DNA of 45,647 bases from an uncultured Bacteroidales bacterium (GTDB taxonomy: Bacteria; Bacteroidota; Bacteroidia; Bacteroidales; Muribaculaceae): positions 1 to 45,647 of the forward strand of contig UQMZ01000030.1 of the NCBI GenBank assembly GCA_900542185.1. The letters are read 5' to 3'. The position numbers and the translations under genes were made by a program. Below the pieces are notes generated by a model. The model made no database searches and was not told where the DNA came from. It saw nothing but the letters and a program-made list of their open reading frames with translations. Below are positions 18,389-26,981 of the stretch, piece by piece (the stretch's first letter is position 1; each line of letters opens with the position of its first letter).

Positions 18389-19202
18389 TGGTTACGTATT
18401 GATTGGTGAGATGATTGGCACGGTTGTTGCGCACATAGAGGCGATAGCCCAACACCAGACTTTTCCTGTTCCTGAAATGCAGCGACATGGTCAGATGGTT
18501 GTTGATGCCGAAGCAATTGCCCCACCATCCGAAGTGGGCCAGACCTGACCGTTCGCCTAAATAAATCTCGTAATAGCTCTGACCGTACTGCGGGCAGAAG
18601 AACGCCCCGAGTGTGGGAAGCGAGGCCCGGTCGGCGAACGTGACGGGCAGGCGTCCGAAATGCGTTTTCCAGGCCAGCCCGGCCGTCAGGTCTATTCCCG
18701 CGTACACCATGGCCTGTACGGGATTGTTGCCGTTGATGGGGAGATAGAGCGCGCCGCCCGACAGGTCGAGCGCGCCGCCGAGGGTCATAGACCATCCGTT
18801 GCCGAACTCATGCAGCCAGCTCGGTCCCCAGCCGAAACGCGCCGACACCGACATCATCTCGGCCGACTTGCTCGGATTCTTGGTCGAGGTCATGTTGAGT
18901 CCGGCCGTGAAGGCCATCACCAGGTTCTCGGGATGCTGCTTCATCCGCTTGCCCCAGGCTCCGTACACTCCCACCCCGCTGCCGGCGTATGGCAACGGAC
19001 TGAGGTAATTGCAATTGATGTTGGCGCCACCTATCTCCAGTCCATACACCGATGTGATTGGCCTATGTGTAAGATATTCGGGCTGCTCCTCGGTCCGGCA
19101 GTAGTCGCGGCAACCATGCCGATGGTGATGCCGCCCCTGAGCCAAGGCGCCTGTCACCGACAATAATAGAATTGTCAGCGAGACGAAAAGTTTTTTAGTC
19201 AT
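18357..19202 (-). CDS. Outer membrane beta-barrel protein, DUF3316-like
   Basis: The 281-residue product begins MTKKLFVSLTILLLSVTGALAQ, a clear signal peptide, then a His/Cys-rich stretch (GRHHHRHGCRDYC). The rest alternates beta strands: SVYGLEIGGANINCNYLSPLPY, NLVMAFTAGLNMTS, WSMTLGGALDLSGGALYLP and a final NAFTVAIQIN. The NYLSPLPYxGxG block resembles DUF3316 of Bacteroidetes; this is recognition by eye. The start at 19202 overlaps the topoisomerase gene stop by 8 bases (ATGACTAA), and the gene end overlaps the S41 gene by 32 bases, so the three are probably one transcript. The HHHRHGC cluster just after the cleavage site could bind metal, which is inference. Confidence 0.75.
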   Translation of the reverse strand: MTKKLFVSLTILLLSVTGALAQGRHHHRHGCRDYCRTEEQPEYLTHRPITSVYGLEIGGANINCNYLSPLPYAGSGVGVYGAWGKRMKQHPENLVMAFTAGLNMTSTKNPSKSAEMMSVSARFGWGPSWLHEFGNGWSMTLGGALDLSGGALYLPINGNNPVQAMVYAGIDLTAGLAWKTHFGRLPVTFADRASLPTLGAFFCPQYGQSYYEIYLGERSGLAHFGWWGNCFGINNHLTMSLHFRNRKSLVLGYRLYVRNNRANHLTNQYVTNAFTVAIQIN

Positions 19203-21954
19203 CAAAATCGAATAGTGACGGTTCGCTTGCCGTCGGATGTGTGTTTTCTTCTGACGTGTCAGTATTATTGTCAGATATAGTCTCTGATTCTGTAACGGTT
19301 TCCCCGGCATTAAGTTCTGCGTCCTCGGCCTGTTCTTCGATTTCCGGCTCCGGTTCAGGTTCGGGCTTGGGTATTTCCGTCACTTCACGCAACGGTAGCG
19401 TGGTAAGCCGCTTACCCTTGGCTTTGAACGACTTCACGCCGATGAATTCCGCGGCGTCCACTTCGGTATCGGGGCGCTCGGCATCCTCGTAATGCAGCAG
19501 CAGATCGGGATTCTGCGTATCGGTCAGCAGCATTATCCGTGAAGCCTCGTCCGAGCCGACAAACCGCTGCGGCCTTGCCGACGCCTCAAAATTGAACCGC
19601 TTCAGATACGGCGCGCCCAACGTGGCGTCCCACAGCGCGAGGGTCCACACCTTGTCGGGCTGGAACTTCTCGATGCGCAGTATGTTGTCCTCGTAGTGGT
19701 TGGCGTCGGAATACGACGAGGTGAAGTATTCGCCGTTGTTCTGGATAATCAGCACCTTGTCGTCGCCCTGGAACACGCCGAGGCTTTCGCCGCGCCGGTC
19801 GTAGTTGAGGCGCACCACGTCGCGGTCGAACCATACCTCGCGGCCCCCGAGGGTACTCGTGCCCTTCTTCTCCAACGTCACGGACTTAACCTTGAACTTG
19901 GTCACAAGATTGCCTAACGATTCCTTGCCCTTGATGAGCAGGTCGGCGAAATTCACGTACACCTCGGTGTTGCGCGGGCGACGTCCGCCCACATCCGCCG
20001 GCTCGTCATACAGCGACACGCGCACAGTCTCCGCCTCGCCGTTGGGATTGGCCGACATGTATTCCACACGCGAACCGGGCACTCCCTTGGTCACGTTATA
20101 CTCCTTGTCGCGCGTCAGTCCCGTGACGAAGAAGCGTTTCATGTATGTGTTGCCCCCCTTGCCGTTGCGGTAAATCACGTTGTAGATGGTGCGCCGGTCG
20201 TTCTTCTTGAACAGGCCGATGTGTATAATCTTGTTGTTCTTGCCGCCGGTGCCGGCCTCGCCCACATAGAGTTTGTCGGCCACGCGCACGGTCTTGTACG
20301 TGCCGTCGCGGTAAAACAGGATGATGTCGTCCAGGTCGGAGCAGGTAAACTTGAATTCCCCTTCCTTAAGGCCCGTGCCGATGAAGTTGCCCACCGGGTC
20401 GTAGTAGAGGCGCCGGTTTGCCTCGGCCACCTTGGCGGCCTCGATGCTGTCGAAGCCGCGCACCACCGTGTGACGCTCGAAGCGCGCGCCATACTTCTCC
20501 TTCAGGTGCAGGTACCAGCGCTCGGTGGTCTCGTCTATATGCTCAATGTCGTAGCGCATCCGCTCGGCGTCACTCTGCAGCTTGGCAATGCGTTCCTCGG
20601 CCTTCTCAAGATTGAACTTCAGTATGCGGCCCATCTTGATTTCCCACAGCTTCAGCAGGTCGTCGTCGTTGATCTCGCGGATGAACAGCGGCTTGAACGG
20701 ATCCATCAGGGCGTCCACGCGGCGTATGGCGGTTTCCATGTCGCGCGACGCCTCCACCAGTTCGTCCTTGTACATCCGTTCGGTGATGAATATCTTCTCC
20801 AGCGAGGCCTCCATCTGCTGTTCCAGGCACTCGTCCAGCTGAATCTGCAGTTCGCGGCGCAGCATGTCGCGCGTACGGTTCACGGAATCGCGCAGCAGGT
20901 CGGACACCGACAGGAACACCGGCTTGCGGTCGCGTATCACGCAGCAGTTGGGATTGAGCGACACCTCGCAGTCGGTGAAGGCATAGAGGGCGTCGATGGT
21001 CTTGTCGCTCGATGCTCCGGGCTGCAGATACACCAATATGCGGGCGGTGCCCGATGTGTTGTCGTCTATCTTGCGCACCTTGATCTTGCCCTTCTCCATT
21101 GCGGAGAGTATGGATGTAATCAGGTCGGGAGTTGTAACGCCGTACGGCAGCTCGGTGATGACAAGTGTCTTCTGGTCCAGTTTCTCGATCTTGGCCCTGA
21201 CCTTGACCTGGCCGCCGCGCATACCGTCATTGTAACGCGACACGTCCATCAGCGCTCCTGTCTGAAAATCGGGCAGCAGCCTGAAGGGGCGGTCGTGCAG
21301 CACGTCGATGGCCGCGTCAAGTATCTCGTTGAAGTTGTGAGGCAGGATCTTGCAGCTCAGACCGACGGCGATACCTTCGGCGCCCTGTGCCAACAGCAGC
21401 GGGAATTTCATGGGCAGCGTCACCGGCTCCTTCTTGCGGCCGTCGTAGCTGGGCGTCCATTCGGTGATTTTGGGCGAGAAGGCGGCCTCGATGGCCAGTT
21501 CACTGAGTCGGGCCTCGATATATCGCGGTGCGGCGGCCTTGTCGCCGGTCAGTATGTTACCCCAGTTACCCTGCGTGTCGACAAGCAGTTCCTTCTGGCC
21601 GAGCTGTACCAGGGCGCCTCCGATCGAGGCGTCGCCGTGAGGGTGATACTGCATGGTGTTTCCCACCACGTTGGCCACCTTGTTGAACCGGCCGTCGTCC
21701 AGCGTGTACATGGAGTGCAGGATGCGTCGCTGCACGGGCTTGAGGCCGTCCTCGATGTGAGGCACGGCGCGTTCCAATATCACATAGCTGGCATATTCCA
21801 GGTACCATTCCCGGAACATGCCCGCCAGCACCGTCTTTCGGTCGGTGGGAACGGGGCTGTCCTTGGGCTGCTCCTGACTGTTCAGGCCGGTTTCCGGGCC
21901 ACTTTCGTTCTGTATTTCCTCGTTTTCTGAATACTGCTTCTCGTCCATGTCCAT
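19195..21954 (-). CDS. parC: DNA topoisomerase IV subunit A (GyrA/ParC family)
   Basis: The 919-residue type IIA topoisomerase subunit cuts and rejoins DNA to remove links between daughter chromosomes. The N-terminal winged-helix core includes VILERAVPHIEDGLKPVQRRIL and QYHPHGDASIGGALVQL; the catalytic tyrosine is Y145 in AAAPRYIEARLSEL. A long coiled coil follows near 370-470. The C-terminal part lacks a clear GyrA box (QRRGGKG) and has ParC-like divergent blades, then an acidic Glu/Pro-rich tail (about 855-919). This fits the Bacteroidota ParC rather than GyrA. No parE gene is beside it in the window. An ATG two codons later (21948) is an alternative start; the promoter lies so close that the transcript is nearly leaderless. 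Confidence 0.9.
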   Translation of the reverse strand: MDMDEKQYSENEEIQNESGPETGLNSQEQPKDSPVPTDRKTVLAGMFREWYLEYASYVILERAVPHIEDGLKPVQRRILHSMYTLDDGRFNKVANVVGNTMQYHPHGDASIGGALVQLGQKELLVDTQGNWGNILTGDKAAAPRYIEARLSELAIEAAFSPKITEWTPSYDGRKKEPVTLPMKFPLLLAQGAEGIAVGLSCKILPHNFNEILDAAIDVLHDRPFRLLPDFQTGALMDVSRYNDGMRGGQVKVRAKIEKLDQKTLVITELPYGVTTPDLITSILSAMEKGKIKVRKIDDNTSGTARILVYLQPGASSDKTIDALYAFTDCEVSLNPNCCVIRDRKPVFLSVSDLLRDSVNRTRDMLRRELQIQLDECLEQQMEASLEKIFITERMYKDELVEASRDMETAIRRVDALMDPFKPLFIREINDDDLLKLWEIKMGRILKFNLEKAEERIAKLQSDAERMRYDIEHIDETTERWYLHLKEKYGARFERHTVVRGFDSIEAAKVAEANRRLYYDPVGNFIGTGLKEGEFKFTCSDLDDIILFYRDGTYKTVRVADKLYVGEAGTGGKNNKIIHIGLFKKNDRRTIYNVIYRNGKGGNTYMKRFFVTGLTRDKEYNVTKGVPGSRVEYMSANPNGEAETVRVSLYDEPADVGGRRPRNTEVYVNFADLLIKGKESLGNLVTKFKVKSVTLEKKGTSTLGGREVWFDRDVVRLNYDRRGESLGVFQGDDKVLIIQNNGEYFTSSYSDANHYEDNILRIEKFQPDKVWTLALWDATLGAPYLKRFNFEASARPQRFVGSDEASRIMLLTDTQNPDLLLHYEDAERPDTEVDAAEFIGVKSFKAKGKRLTTLPLREVTEIPKPEPEPEPEIEEQAEDAELNAGETVTESETISDNNTDTSEENTHPTASEPSLFDFDD

Positions 21955-21962
21955 GATAACTG

Positions 21963-21994
21963 CAAATTTACGAACTTTTTCCTAAAAAGCCAAA
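21963..21994 (-). promoter_or_regulatory. parC promoter (minus strand)
   Basis: On the minus strand, TTTG (21991-21994) and TAAATTTG (21963-21970) are 20 bases apart. The -7 box ends 8 bases before the first parC ATG. The -33 box is the left half of a CAAATTTG palindrome shared with the aspS promoter. Confidence 0.75.
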
Positions 21995-22026
21995 TTTGCG
22001 AATACCACATTTTTTTATTAATTTTG
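21995..22026 (+). promoter_or_regulatory. aspS promoter
   Basis: TTTG (21995-21998) and TAATTTTG (22019-22026) are 20 bases apart. The predicted start point near 22030 leaves a leader of about 55 bases and excludes an in-frame ATG at 22024 as the aspS start. Confidence 0.75.
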
Positions 22027-22086
22027 CGCGTTAAAGCCCTTGATATCAAGAATGACAGGGCTAAGAATGAAATATATTTCAGAAAG

Positions 22087-23841
22087 ATGTATAGAAACAG
22101 GACGTGCGGAGAGCTTCGCCTGAGCGACAACGGCGCAGAGGTGAAGCTGGCCGGATGGGTGCAGCGCGTGCGCAAGATGGGAGGCATGACCTTCGTGGAT
22201 TTGCGCGACCGTTATGGGCTGACCCAGATAGTATTCAGTGATGACGCCGATGCGGAACTCGCGGACCGCGCCAGTCATTTGGGACGTGAATATGTGATTC
22301 AGGTGGAGGGCAAGGTTGCCGAGCGCCAGTCCAAGAATCCGAAGATGCCCACGGGCGACATCGAGGTGATAGCGAGCAAACTGACGGTGCTGAACCGCAG
22401 CGAGGTGCCTCCGTTCACCATCGAGGAAGACACCGACGGCGGCGACGACCTGCGCATGAAATACCGCTACATGGACCTGCGCCGTCCCAATCTGCGCCGC
22501 AATCTGGAGCTGCGCCACCGCATGGCTTTCGAAATTCGCCGCTACCTGGACGCCAACGGCTTCCTGGAGATAGAGACCCCCATCCTGGTGAAGTCCACCC
22601 CTGAGGGCGCACGCGACTTCGTGGTGCCTTCGCGCATGAATCCGGGCGAGTTCTATGCCCTGCCCCAGAGCCCCCAGCTGTTCAAGCAGCTGCTGATGGT
22701 GTCGGGTTACGACCGTTACTTCCAGATTGCAAAGTGCTTCCGCGACGAGGACCTGCGCGCCGACCGTCAGCCCGAGTTCACACAGATCGACTGCGAGATG
22801 TCGTTCGTGGAGCAGGAGGACGTCATCGACATGTTCGAGGGCCTGGTGAAGCACATCTTCAAATATGTAAAGAACATTGACTTCACGGATCCGTTCCCGC
22901 GCATGACGTGGGCCGACGCCATGGCCAAGTACGGCAGCGATAAGCCCGACATCCGCTTCGGAATGGAGTTCCGGGAACTGACCGACCTGGCCAAAGGCCA
23001 CAACTTCCCCGTCGTTGACGATGCAGAGTTAGTCGTAGGCATCGTGGCACCCGGATGCGCAGGCTATAGCCGCAAGCAGACCGACGAGCTCACCGAGTTC
23101 GTGAAGCGTCCGCAGGTAGGCGCCAAGGGCCTGATGTGGGTCAAATTCGAACCCGAAGGCAAGATCAAGAGCTCGGTCGGCAAGTTCTATACCGACGACG
23201 AGCTGAAGGCATGGGGCGAGCGTGCCGGTGCCAAGGAGGGCGACCTTCTGTTGGTAATGGCCGGCGACGCCATGAAGACGCGCAAGCAGCTGTGCGAGCT
23301 GCGTCTGGAGATGGGCAACCGTCTGGGTCTGCGCGACCGCAACGTGTTCGCGCCCCTCTGGGTCATCGACTTCCCCCTGTTCGAATGGGACGACGAGACC
23401 CAGCGCTACTACGCCATGCACCATCCCTTCACCAGTCCCAACCCCGACGACATCCCGCTGCTGCACAGCGATACGGGCAAGGTGCGCGCCACGGCATACG
23501 ACATCGTGGTGAACGGTACTGAATTGGGAGGCGGCTCCATACGTATACACGACGCCAAGCTGCAGGACACCATGTTCGAGCTGCTGGGCTTCACGCCGGA
23601 ACGCGCACAGGAGCAGTTCGGATTCCTGATGAATGCCTTCAAGTACGGCGCACCCCCTCACGGAGGTCTGGCACTCGGCTTCGACCGTTTCGTGTCGATC
23701 GTGGCCGGCCTTGATTCCATCCGTGACGTCATCGCTTTCCCGAAGAACAATTCGGGCCGCGACGTGATGAACGAAAGCCCCAGCCCCATCGATCCGGCAC
23801 AGCTGGACGAACTGAAACTCACTCTGAAGTCTGATGACTAA
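22087..23841 (+). CDS. aspS: Aspartyl-tRNA synthetase
   Basis: The 584-residue class II synthetase charges tRNA-Asp. The N-terminal OB-fold anticodon domain (about 1-105) starts MYRNRTCGELRLSD and includes VKLAGWVQRVRKMGGMTFVDLRDRYG. The catalytic core has the motif 2 region KCFRDEDLRADRQPEFTQID and motif 3 GGLALGFDRFV near residue 540. The GAD-type insertion of the bacterial enzyme is present between them (about 290-420). The start at 22087 is set by homology and by the promoter at 21995-22026. The stop overlaps the nif3-like gene by 8 bases (ATGACTAA), indicating coupling. Length is typical of bacterial AspRS. Confidence 0.97.
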   Translation: MYRNRTCGELRLSDNGAEVKLAGWVQRVRKMGGMTFVDLRDRYGLTQIVFSDDADAELADRASHLGREYVIQVEGKVAERQSKNPKMPTGDIEVIASKLTVLNRSEVPPFTIEEDTDGGDDLRMKYRYMDLRRPNLRRNLELRHRMAFEIRRYLDANGFLEIETPILVKSTPEGARDFVVPSRMNPGEFYALPQSPQLFKQLLMVSGYDRYFQIAKCFRDEDLRADRQPEFTQIDCEMSFVEQEDVIDMFEGLVKHIFKYVKNIDFTDPFPRMTWADAMAKYGSDKPDIRFGMEFRELTDLAKGHNFPVVDDAELVVGIVAPGCAGYSRKQTDELTEFVKRPQVGAKGLMWVKFEPEGKIKSSVGKFYTDDELKAWGERAGAKEGDLLLVMAGDAMKTRKQLCELRLEMGNRLGLRDRNVFAPLWVIDFPLFEWDDETQRYYAMHHPFTSPNPDDIPLLHSDTGKVRATAYDIVVNGTELGGGSIRIHDAKLQDTMFELLGFTPERAQEQFGFLMNAFKYGAPPHGGLALGFDRFVSIVAGLDSIRDVIAFPKNNSGRDVMNESPSPIDPAQLDELKLTLKSDD

Positions 23842-24619
23842 AGTACGCGAAATAGCCTCGGCCATCGAGGAGTTTGCACCGCTCCGCCTGCAGGAAAGCT
23901 ATGACAACGCCGGCCTGCAGGTGGGCGATCCCGAAGCCGAGGTTTCGGCGGTGCTGCTATGCCTCGACGTGACCGAGGACATTCTGGAAGAGGCACGGCG
24001 CCGCAGCTGCTCGATGGTGGTGAGCCATCATCCGCTGATATTCCACGGGCTGAAAAGCCTGACCGGTGCCGACGAGACGCAACGCCTCGTGATGCAGGCC
24101 TTCAGGAACAACATCGCCATATATTCGGCCCACACCAACCTGGACTCGGCATGGGACGGCGTCAGCCACGAGATGGCGCACACCATCGACGTGGAGAACC
24201 TGCGCCCCTTGGAGCCTTCGGAACCGGAGGGAACTACCGGACTCGGCGTCATAGGAGACCTGCCGGCCACCCCGAAACTGGAACTGCTGCGCCGCATCAA
24301 GGACAAGTTTCAGGTGAAGTGTCTGAAGTATTCGGCCGGCAAGCGCCAGCTGGTCGTCAAGAAAGTGGCCCTGTGCGGCGGCTCGGGCGCCTCGCTGATC
24401 AGGACGGCCATCGCCGCCGGCGCCGACATGTTCGTGACGGCCGACATCAAGTACCACGACTTCACCGGCTATGGCGACAGCATTCTGTTAGCTGACATAG
24501 GCCACTTCGAATCGGAGTTGTGTTCCGAGCGCATCTTCTCGCGCCTGATTCGCGAGAAATTCCCCGACATGGTGGTGTACTTCCCCGAGTCGGAGAAGAA
24601 CCCCGTCAAGTTCATGTGA
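23834..24619 (+). CDS. Nif3-like dinuclear metal center protein
   Basis: This 261-residue protein belongs to the Nif3/YbgI family, soluble ring-forming proteins with two metal ions per subunit; some are annotated as GTP cyclohydrolase I type 2, but the cellular role is unsettled. Metal-binding motifs are visible: VVSHHPLIFHGLKSL, HTNLDSAWDGVSHEMA and the C-terminal DIGHFESE. The middle DMFVTADIKYHDF is also typical. It is the compact form without a large central insertion. The start overlaps aspS by 8 bases, and a zinc-ribbon coiled-coil gene follows after 51 bases. That pairing with a zinc-ribbon gene recurs in Bacteroidota as far as I recall, which hints at a shared but unknown function. 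Confidence 0.9.
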   Translation: MTKVREIASAIEEFAPLRLQESYDNAGLQVGDPEAEVSAVLLCLDVTEDILEEARRRSCSMVVSHHPLIFHGLKSLTGADETQRLVMQAFRNNIAIYSAHTNLDSAWDGVSHEMAHTIDVENLRPLEPSEPEGTTGLGVIGDLPATPKLELLRRIKDKFQVKCLKYSAGKRQLVVKKVALCGGSGASLIRTAIAAGADMFVTADIKYHDFTGYGDSILLADIGHFESELCSERIFSRLIREKFPDMVVYFPESEKNPVKFM

Positions 24620-24645
24620 GGACTCCGGCAAAGTGGTTAAAAATA

Positions 24646-24653
24646 TAATTTTG
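24646..24653 (+). promoter_or_regulatory. -7 element before the zinc-ribbon gene
   Basis: TAATTTTG fits the Bacteroidota -7 consensus and lies 17 bases before the ATG at 24671. No TTTG is found 20 bases upstream, so it is a half-supported promoter. Confidence 0.4.
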
Positions 24654-24670
24654 AAACATCATATCTACTT

Positions 24671-25495
24671 ATGAGCACAGATAATAAGAAAAACGAGAAA
24701 GAGCACAGCGTAGAGGAACGCCTTAAGGCTCTCTATCAGCTCCAGACCTATCTTACGGACATAGACCGTATCAAGACCCTTCGCGGCGAGCTTCCCAACG
24801 AGGTGAAGGACTGCGAGGACGAGATAGCCCGTTACGAGCTGCGCGTTGCCAAGCATAACGAGGAGATAGCGCACCTCAACGAGATGATCCAGGGCTTTAC
24901 GGCCGCCATTGAGGAATGTCGCATGAAGGTGGCCCGCTACGACGAGCAGATCAACAATGTTCGCAACAACCGCGAGTTCGCTTTCCTGGAGAAAGAGCGC
25001 GAGTATCAGACTCTGGAGATAGAGCTGAACGAGAAGAAGATACGCGACTCCAAGGCCCGCATCGAGGAGGAGACCGAGCATAAGAACGCCGACGAGGAGG
25101 CTCTGGCCGACCAGCGCCACATCCTGGAGGCCAAGAAGCAGGAGCTGGAGGAGATCGTGTCCGAGACCCGCGCCGAGGAGGAGCAGATCATGGCCAAGGC
25201 CAAGGCCGTAGAACCGGTGATCGACGACTACACGCTGGCCGCCTTCCGCCGTATCCGCAAGAACGCGCGCAACGGCCTGGGCATCGTCACCGTGCAGCGT
25301 AACGCCTGCGGCGGCTGCTTCAACCGCATCCCCCCGCAGCGTCAGCTCGAGATCAAGATGCACAAGAAGGTGATAGTGTGCGAATACTGCGGCCGCATCA
25401 TGATCGACGCTCAGCTGGCAGGCATCGAGGAGGCTCCGGCACCCGCTCCCGCCAAGACCACGCGCCGCACCAAGAAATCGGCTCCCACCACGTAA
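24671..25495 (+). CDS. Coiled-coil protein with C-terminal C4 zinc ribbon
   Basis: The 274-residue soluble protein has a long charged coiled-coil hairpin (about residues 10-195, rich in Glu, Lys and Arg) and a C-terminal zinc ribbon with two cysteine pairs, NACGGCFNRI and VCEYCGRIM, around residues 212-240. This is the CT398-like (CdsZ-type) architecture widespread in bacteria. A relative from Chlamydia and some homologues have been tied to secretion or flagellar partners, but the Bacteroidales role is unknown. A basic, Pro/Ala-rich tail (APAPAKTTRRTKKSAPTT) ends the protein. It follows the nif3-like gene on the same strand and precedes manA by 31 bases. Confidence 0.85.
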   Translation: MSTDNKKNEKEHSVEERLKALYQLQTYLTDIDRIKTLRGELPNEVKDCEDEIARYELRVAKHNEEIAHLNEMIQGFTAAIEECRMKVARYDEQINNVRNNREFAFLEKEREYQTLEIELNEKKIRDSKARIEEETEHKNADEEALADQRHILEAKKQELEEIVSETRAEEEQIMAKAKAVEPVIDDYTLAAFRRIRKNARNGLGIVTVQRNACGGCFNRIPPQRQLEIKMHKKVIVCEYCGRIMIDAQLAGIEEAPAPAPAKTTRRTKKSAPTT

Positions 25496-25526
25496 TTCTC
25501 TTATCTCTTCTTTAATCCTAATCAGT

Positions 25527-26513
25527 ATGTGGAAGTTTAAGCCAATACTCAAGGCCACCATCTGGGGTGGCGACCGTATCGCCCCGTTCAAGGGAATACA
25601 GACAGACCTTGACCTGGTGGGCGAAAGCTGGGAGCTCAGCGGCGTGGAGGGCGACGTGTCGGTTGTGGCTGACGGTCCCGAACAGGGAATGACGCTCACC
25701 GACCTTCTATCCAAATATGGCGCGGCCATACTGGGCGAACGCAATTACAAGAAGTTCGGAACGCGCTTCCCGCTTCTCATCAAGTTCATCGACGCGCGTC
25801 AGGACCTGTCGGTTCAGGTTCATCCCGACGACGAGATGGCCCACCGTCAGGGTCAGGCCAACGGCAAGACCGAGATGTGGTATGTCGTGGACGCGGCTCC
25901 GGGTGCCAGGCTGGCCAACGGATTCCGCGAACCGGTGGATCCCGCCGACTACGAGCGCTTGGTAGAGACCGGCGACATCGAGAAAGTGCTGAACTTCTGC
26001 GACATCAAGCCGGGCGACGTCTACTTCATTCCGGCCGGACGCGTTCATGCCATCGGCGCAGGCGCGTTCGTAGCCGAGATACAGCAGACATCCGACGCCA
26101 CATACCGCATCTACGACTATCACCGCAAGGACGCCAACGGCAACGAACGTCAGCTGCACACCGCCTTGGCAAAAGAGGCCATCGACTTCAACGACACCGA
26201 GGGGAAGGCCGTGAAGTATGTGTCACGCAACGACATACCCGTGAACGTGGCCAAGTGTCCGTTCTTCACCACCAACCTGATGACTGTGGACCAGGAAGTG
26301 ATGCGCGACTACAACGAACTGGATTCATTCGTGGTAATCATCGTGACCGAAGGCGACGGCACGCTGCTCTGCGGCGCCGACGCCGTCAGCGCGGTACCCA
26401 CTGAAATGAAGGTAAAGCAGGGCGACACCGTACTGGTATCCGCCTCGGCCAACGGACTGTCGATAGTGCCAGGCAATAAAGGACTTAAACTGATAGAGAC
26501 ATACGTGGGATGA
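25527..26513 (+). CDS. manA: Mannose-6-phosphate isomerase, class I
   Basis: The 328-residue cupin-type zinc enzyme interconverts mannose 6-phosphate and fructose 6-phosphate, feeding GDP-mannose synthesis or mannose use. The opening MWKFKPILKATIWGGDRI is typical of the Bacteroidota form. Zinc-ligand motifs are visible: LSVQVHPDDEMAHR, KTEMWYVVDA and FIPAGRVHAIGAGAFVAEIQ, where the His and Glu residues bind metal. The RIYDYHRKD block contains the catalytic Arg region. The stop overlaps the queF start by 4 bases (ATGA), so manA, queF and queC form a coupled run, although mannose and queuosine metabolism have no obvious link. Confidence 0.93.
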   Translation: MWKFKPILKATIWGGDRIAPFKGIQTDLDLVGESWELSGVEGDVSVVADGPEQGMTLTDLLSKYGAAILGERNYKKFGTRFPLLIKFIDARQDLSVQVHPDDEMAHRQGQANGKTEMWYVVDAAPGARLANGFREPVDPADYERLVETGDIEKVLNFCDIKPGDVYFIPAGRVHAIGAGAFVAEIQQTSDATYRIYDYHRKDANGNERQLHTALAKEAIDFNDTEGKAVKYVSRNDIPVNVAKCPFFTTNLMTVDQEVMRDYNELDSFVVIIVTEGDGTLLCGADAVSAVPTEMKVKQGDTVLVSASANGLSIVPGNKGLKLIETYVG

Positions 26514-26977
26514 GAACTGCCGACGAACTTAAAGGAGTGACTCTTTTAGGAAATCAAGGCACCGAATACCCCGACAACTACGCGCCCGAAATGCTTGAAT
26601 GTTTCGACAACAAGCATTCCGGGCACGATTATGTCGTGCGGTTTGACTGCCCCGAGTTCACTACCTTGTGTCCCAAGACGGGACAGCCCGATTTCGGGCA
26701 TATCTGGATCAATTATATACCGAACGAGAAGATGGTGGAAAGCAAGAGCCTGAAGCTGTATCTGTTCTCGTTCCGCAACCACGGCGATTTCCACGAGGAC
26801 GTGGTGAACATCATCCTCAACGACCTATGGGCGTTGATGCAGCCCCGTTACCTGGAGGTGACAGGCCGCTTCATGCCGCGCGGCGGCATCAGCATCAACC
26901 CCTTCGCCAACCGCGCCGACGCCGCCCACGAGTCCCTCGCCGCCCACCGCCGCCTCCGCGCCTTCGAACAACTGTAA
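26510..26977 (+). CDS. queF: NADPH-dependent preQ0 reductase QueF
   Basis: QueF reduces the nitrile of 7-cyano-7-deazaguanine (preQ0) to preQ1 in queuosine synthesis. The 155-residue product is the short, unimodular (YkvM-like) form. The catalytic cysteine is in EFTTLCPKTGQPDFG, and the QueF motif with the NADPH-binding stretch is ESKSLKLYLFSFRNHGDFHED. The overlap with manA (ATGA) and the 4-base gap to queC show tight packing. The order of queF before queC places preQ0 synthesis and reduction together; queD, queE and tgt are not in this window. Confidence 0.96.
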   Translation: MRTADELKGVTLLGNQGTEYPDNYAPEMLECFDNKHSGHDYVVRFDCPEFTTLCPKTGQPDFGHIWINYIPNEKMVESKSLKLYLFSFRNHGDFHEDVVNIILNDLWALMQPRYLEVTGRFMPRGGISINPFANRADAAHESLAAHRRLRAFEQL

Positions 26978-26981
26978 CGAT

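Noticed and set aside
20221..21930. A 569-codon open frame on the plus strand, opposite parC
   Set aside because: It is antisense to a clear topoisomerase gene, matches no family, and arises from codon bias in GC-rich DNA.
22024..22086. An aspS start at 22024
   Set aside because: That ATG lies inside the -7 box and upstream of the predicted transcript start; homology begins at 22087.
26490..26515. A preQ1 riboswitch before queF
   Set aside because: queF overlaps the manA stop by 4 bases and no aptamer-like hairpin with an A-rich tail is seen there.
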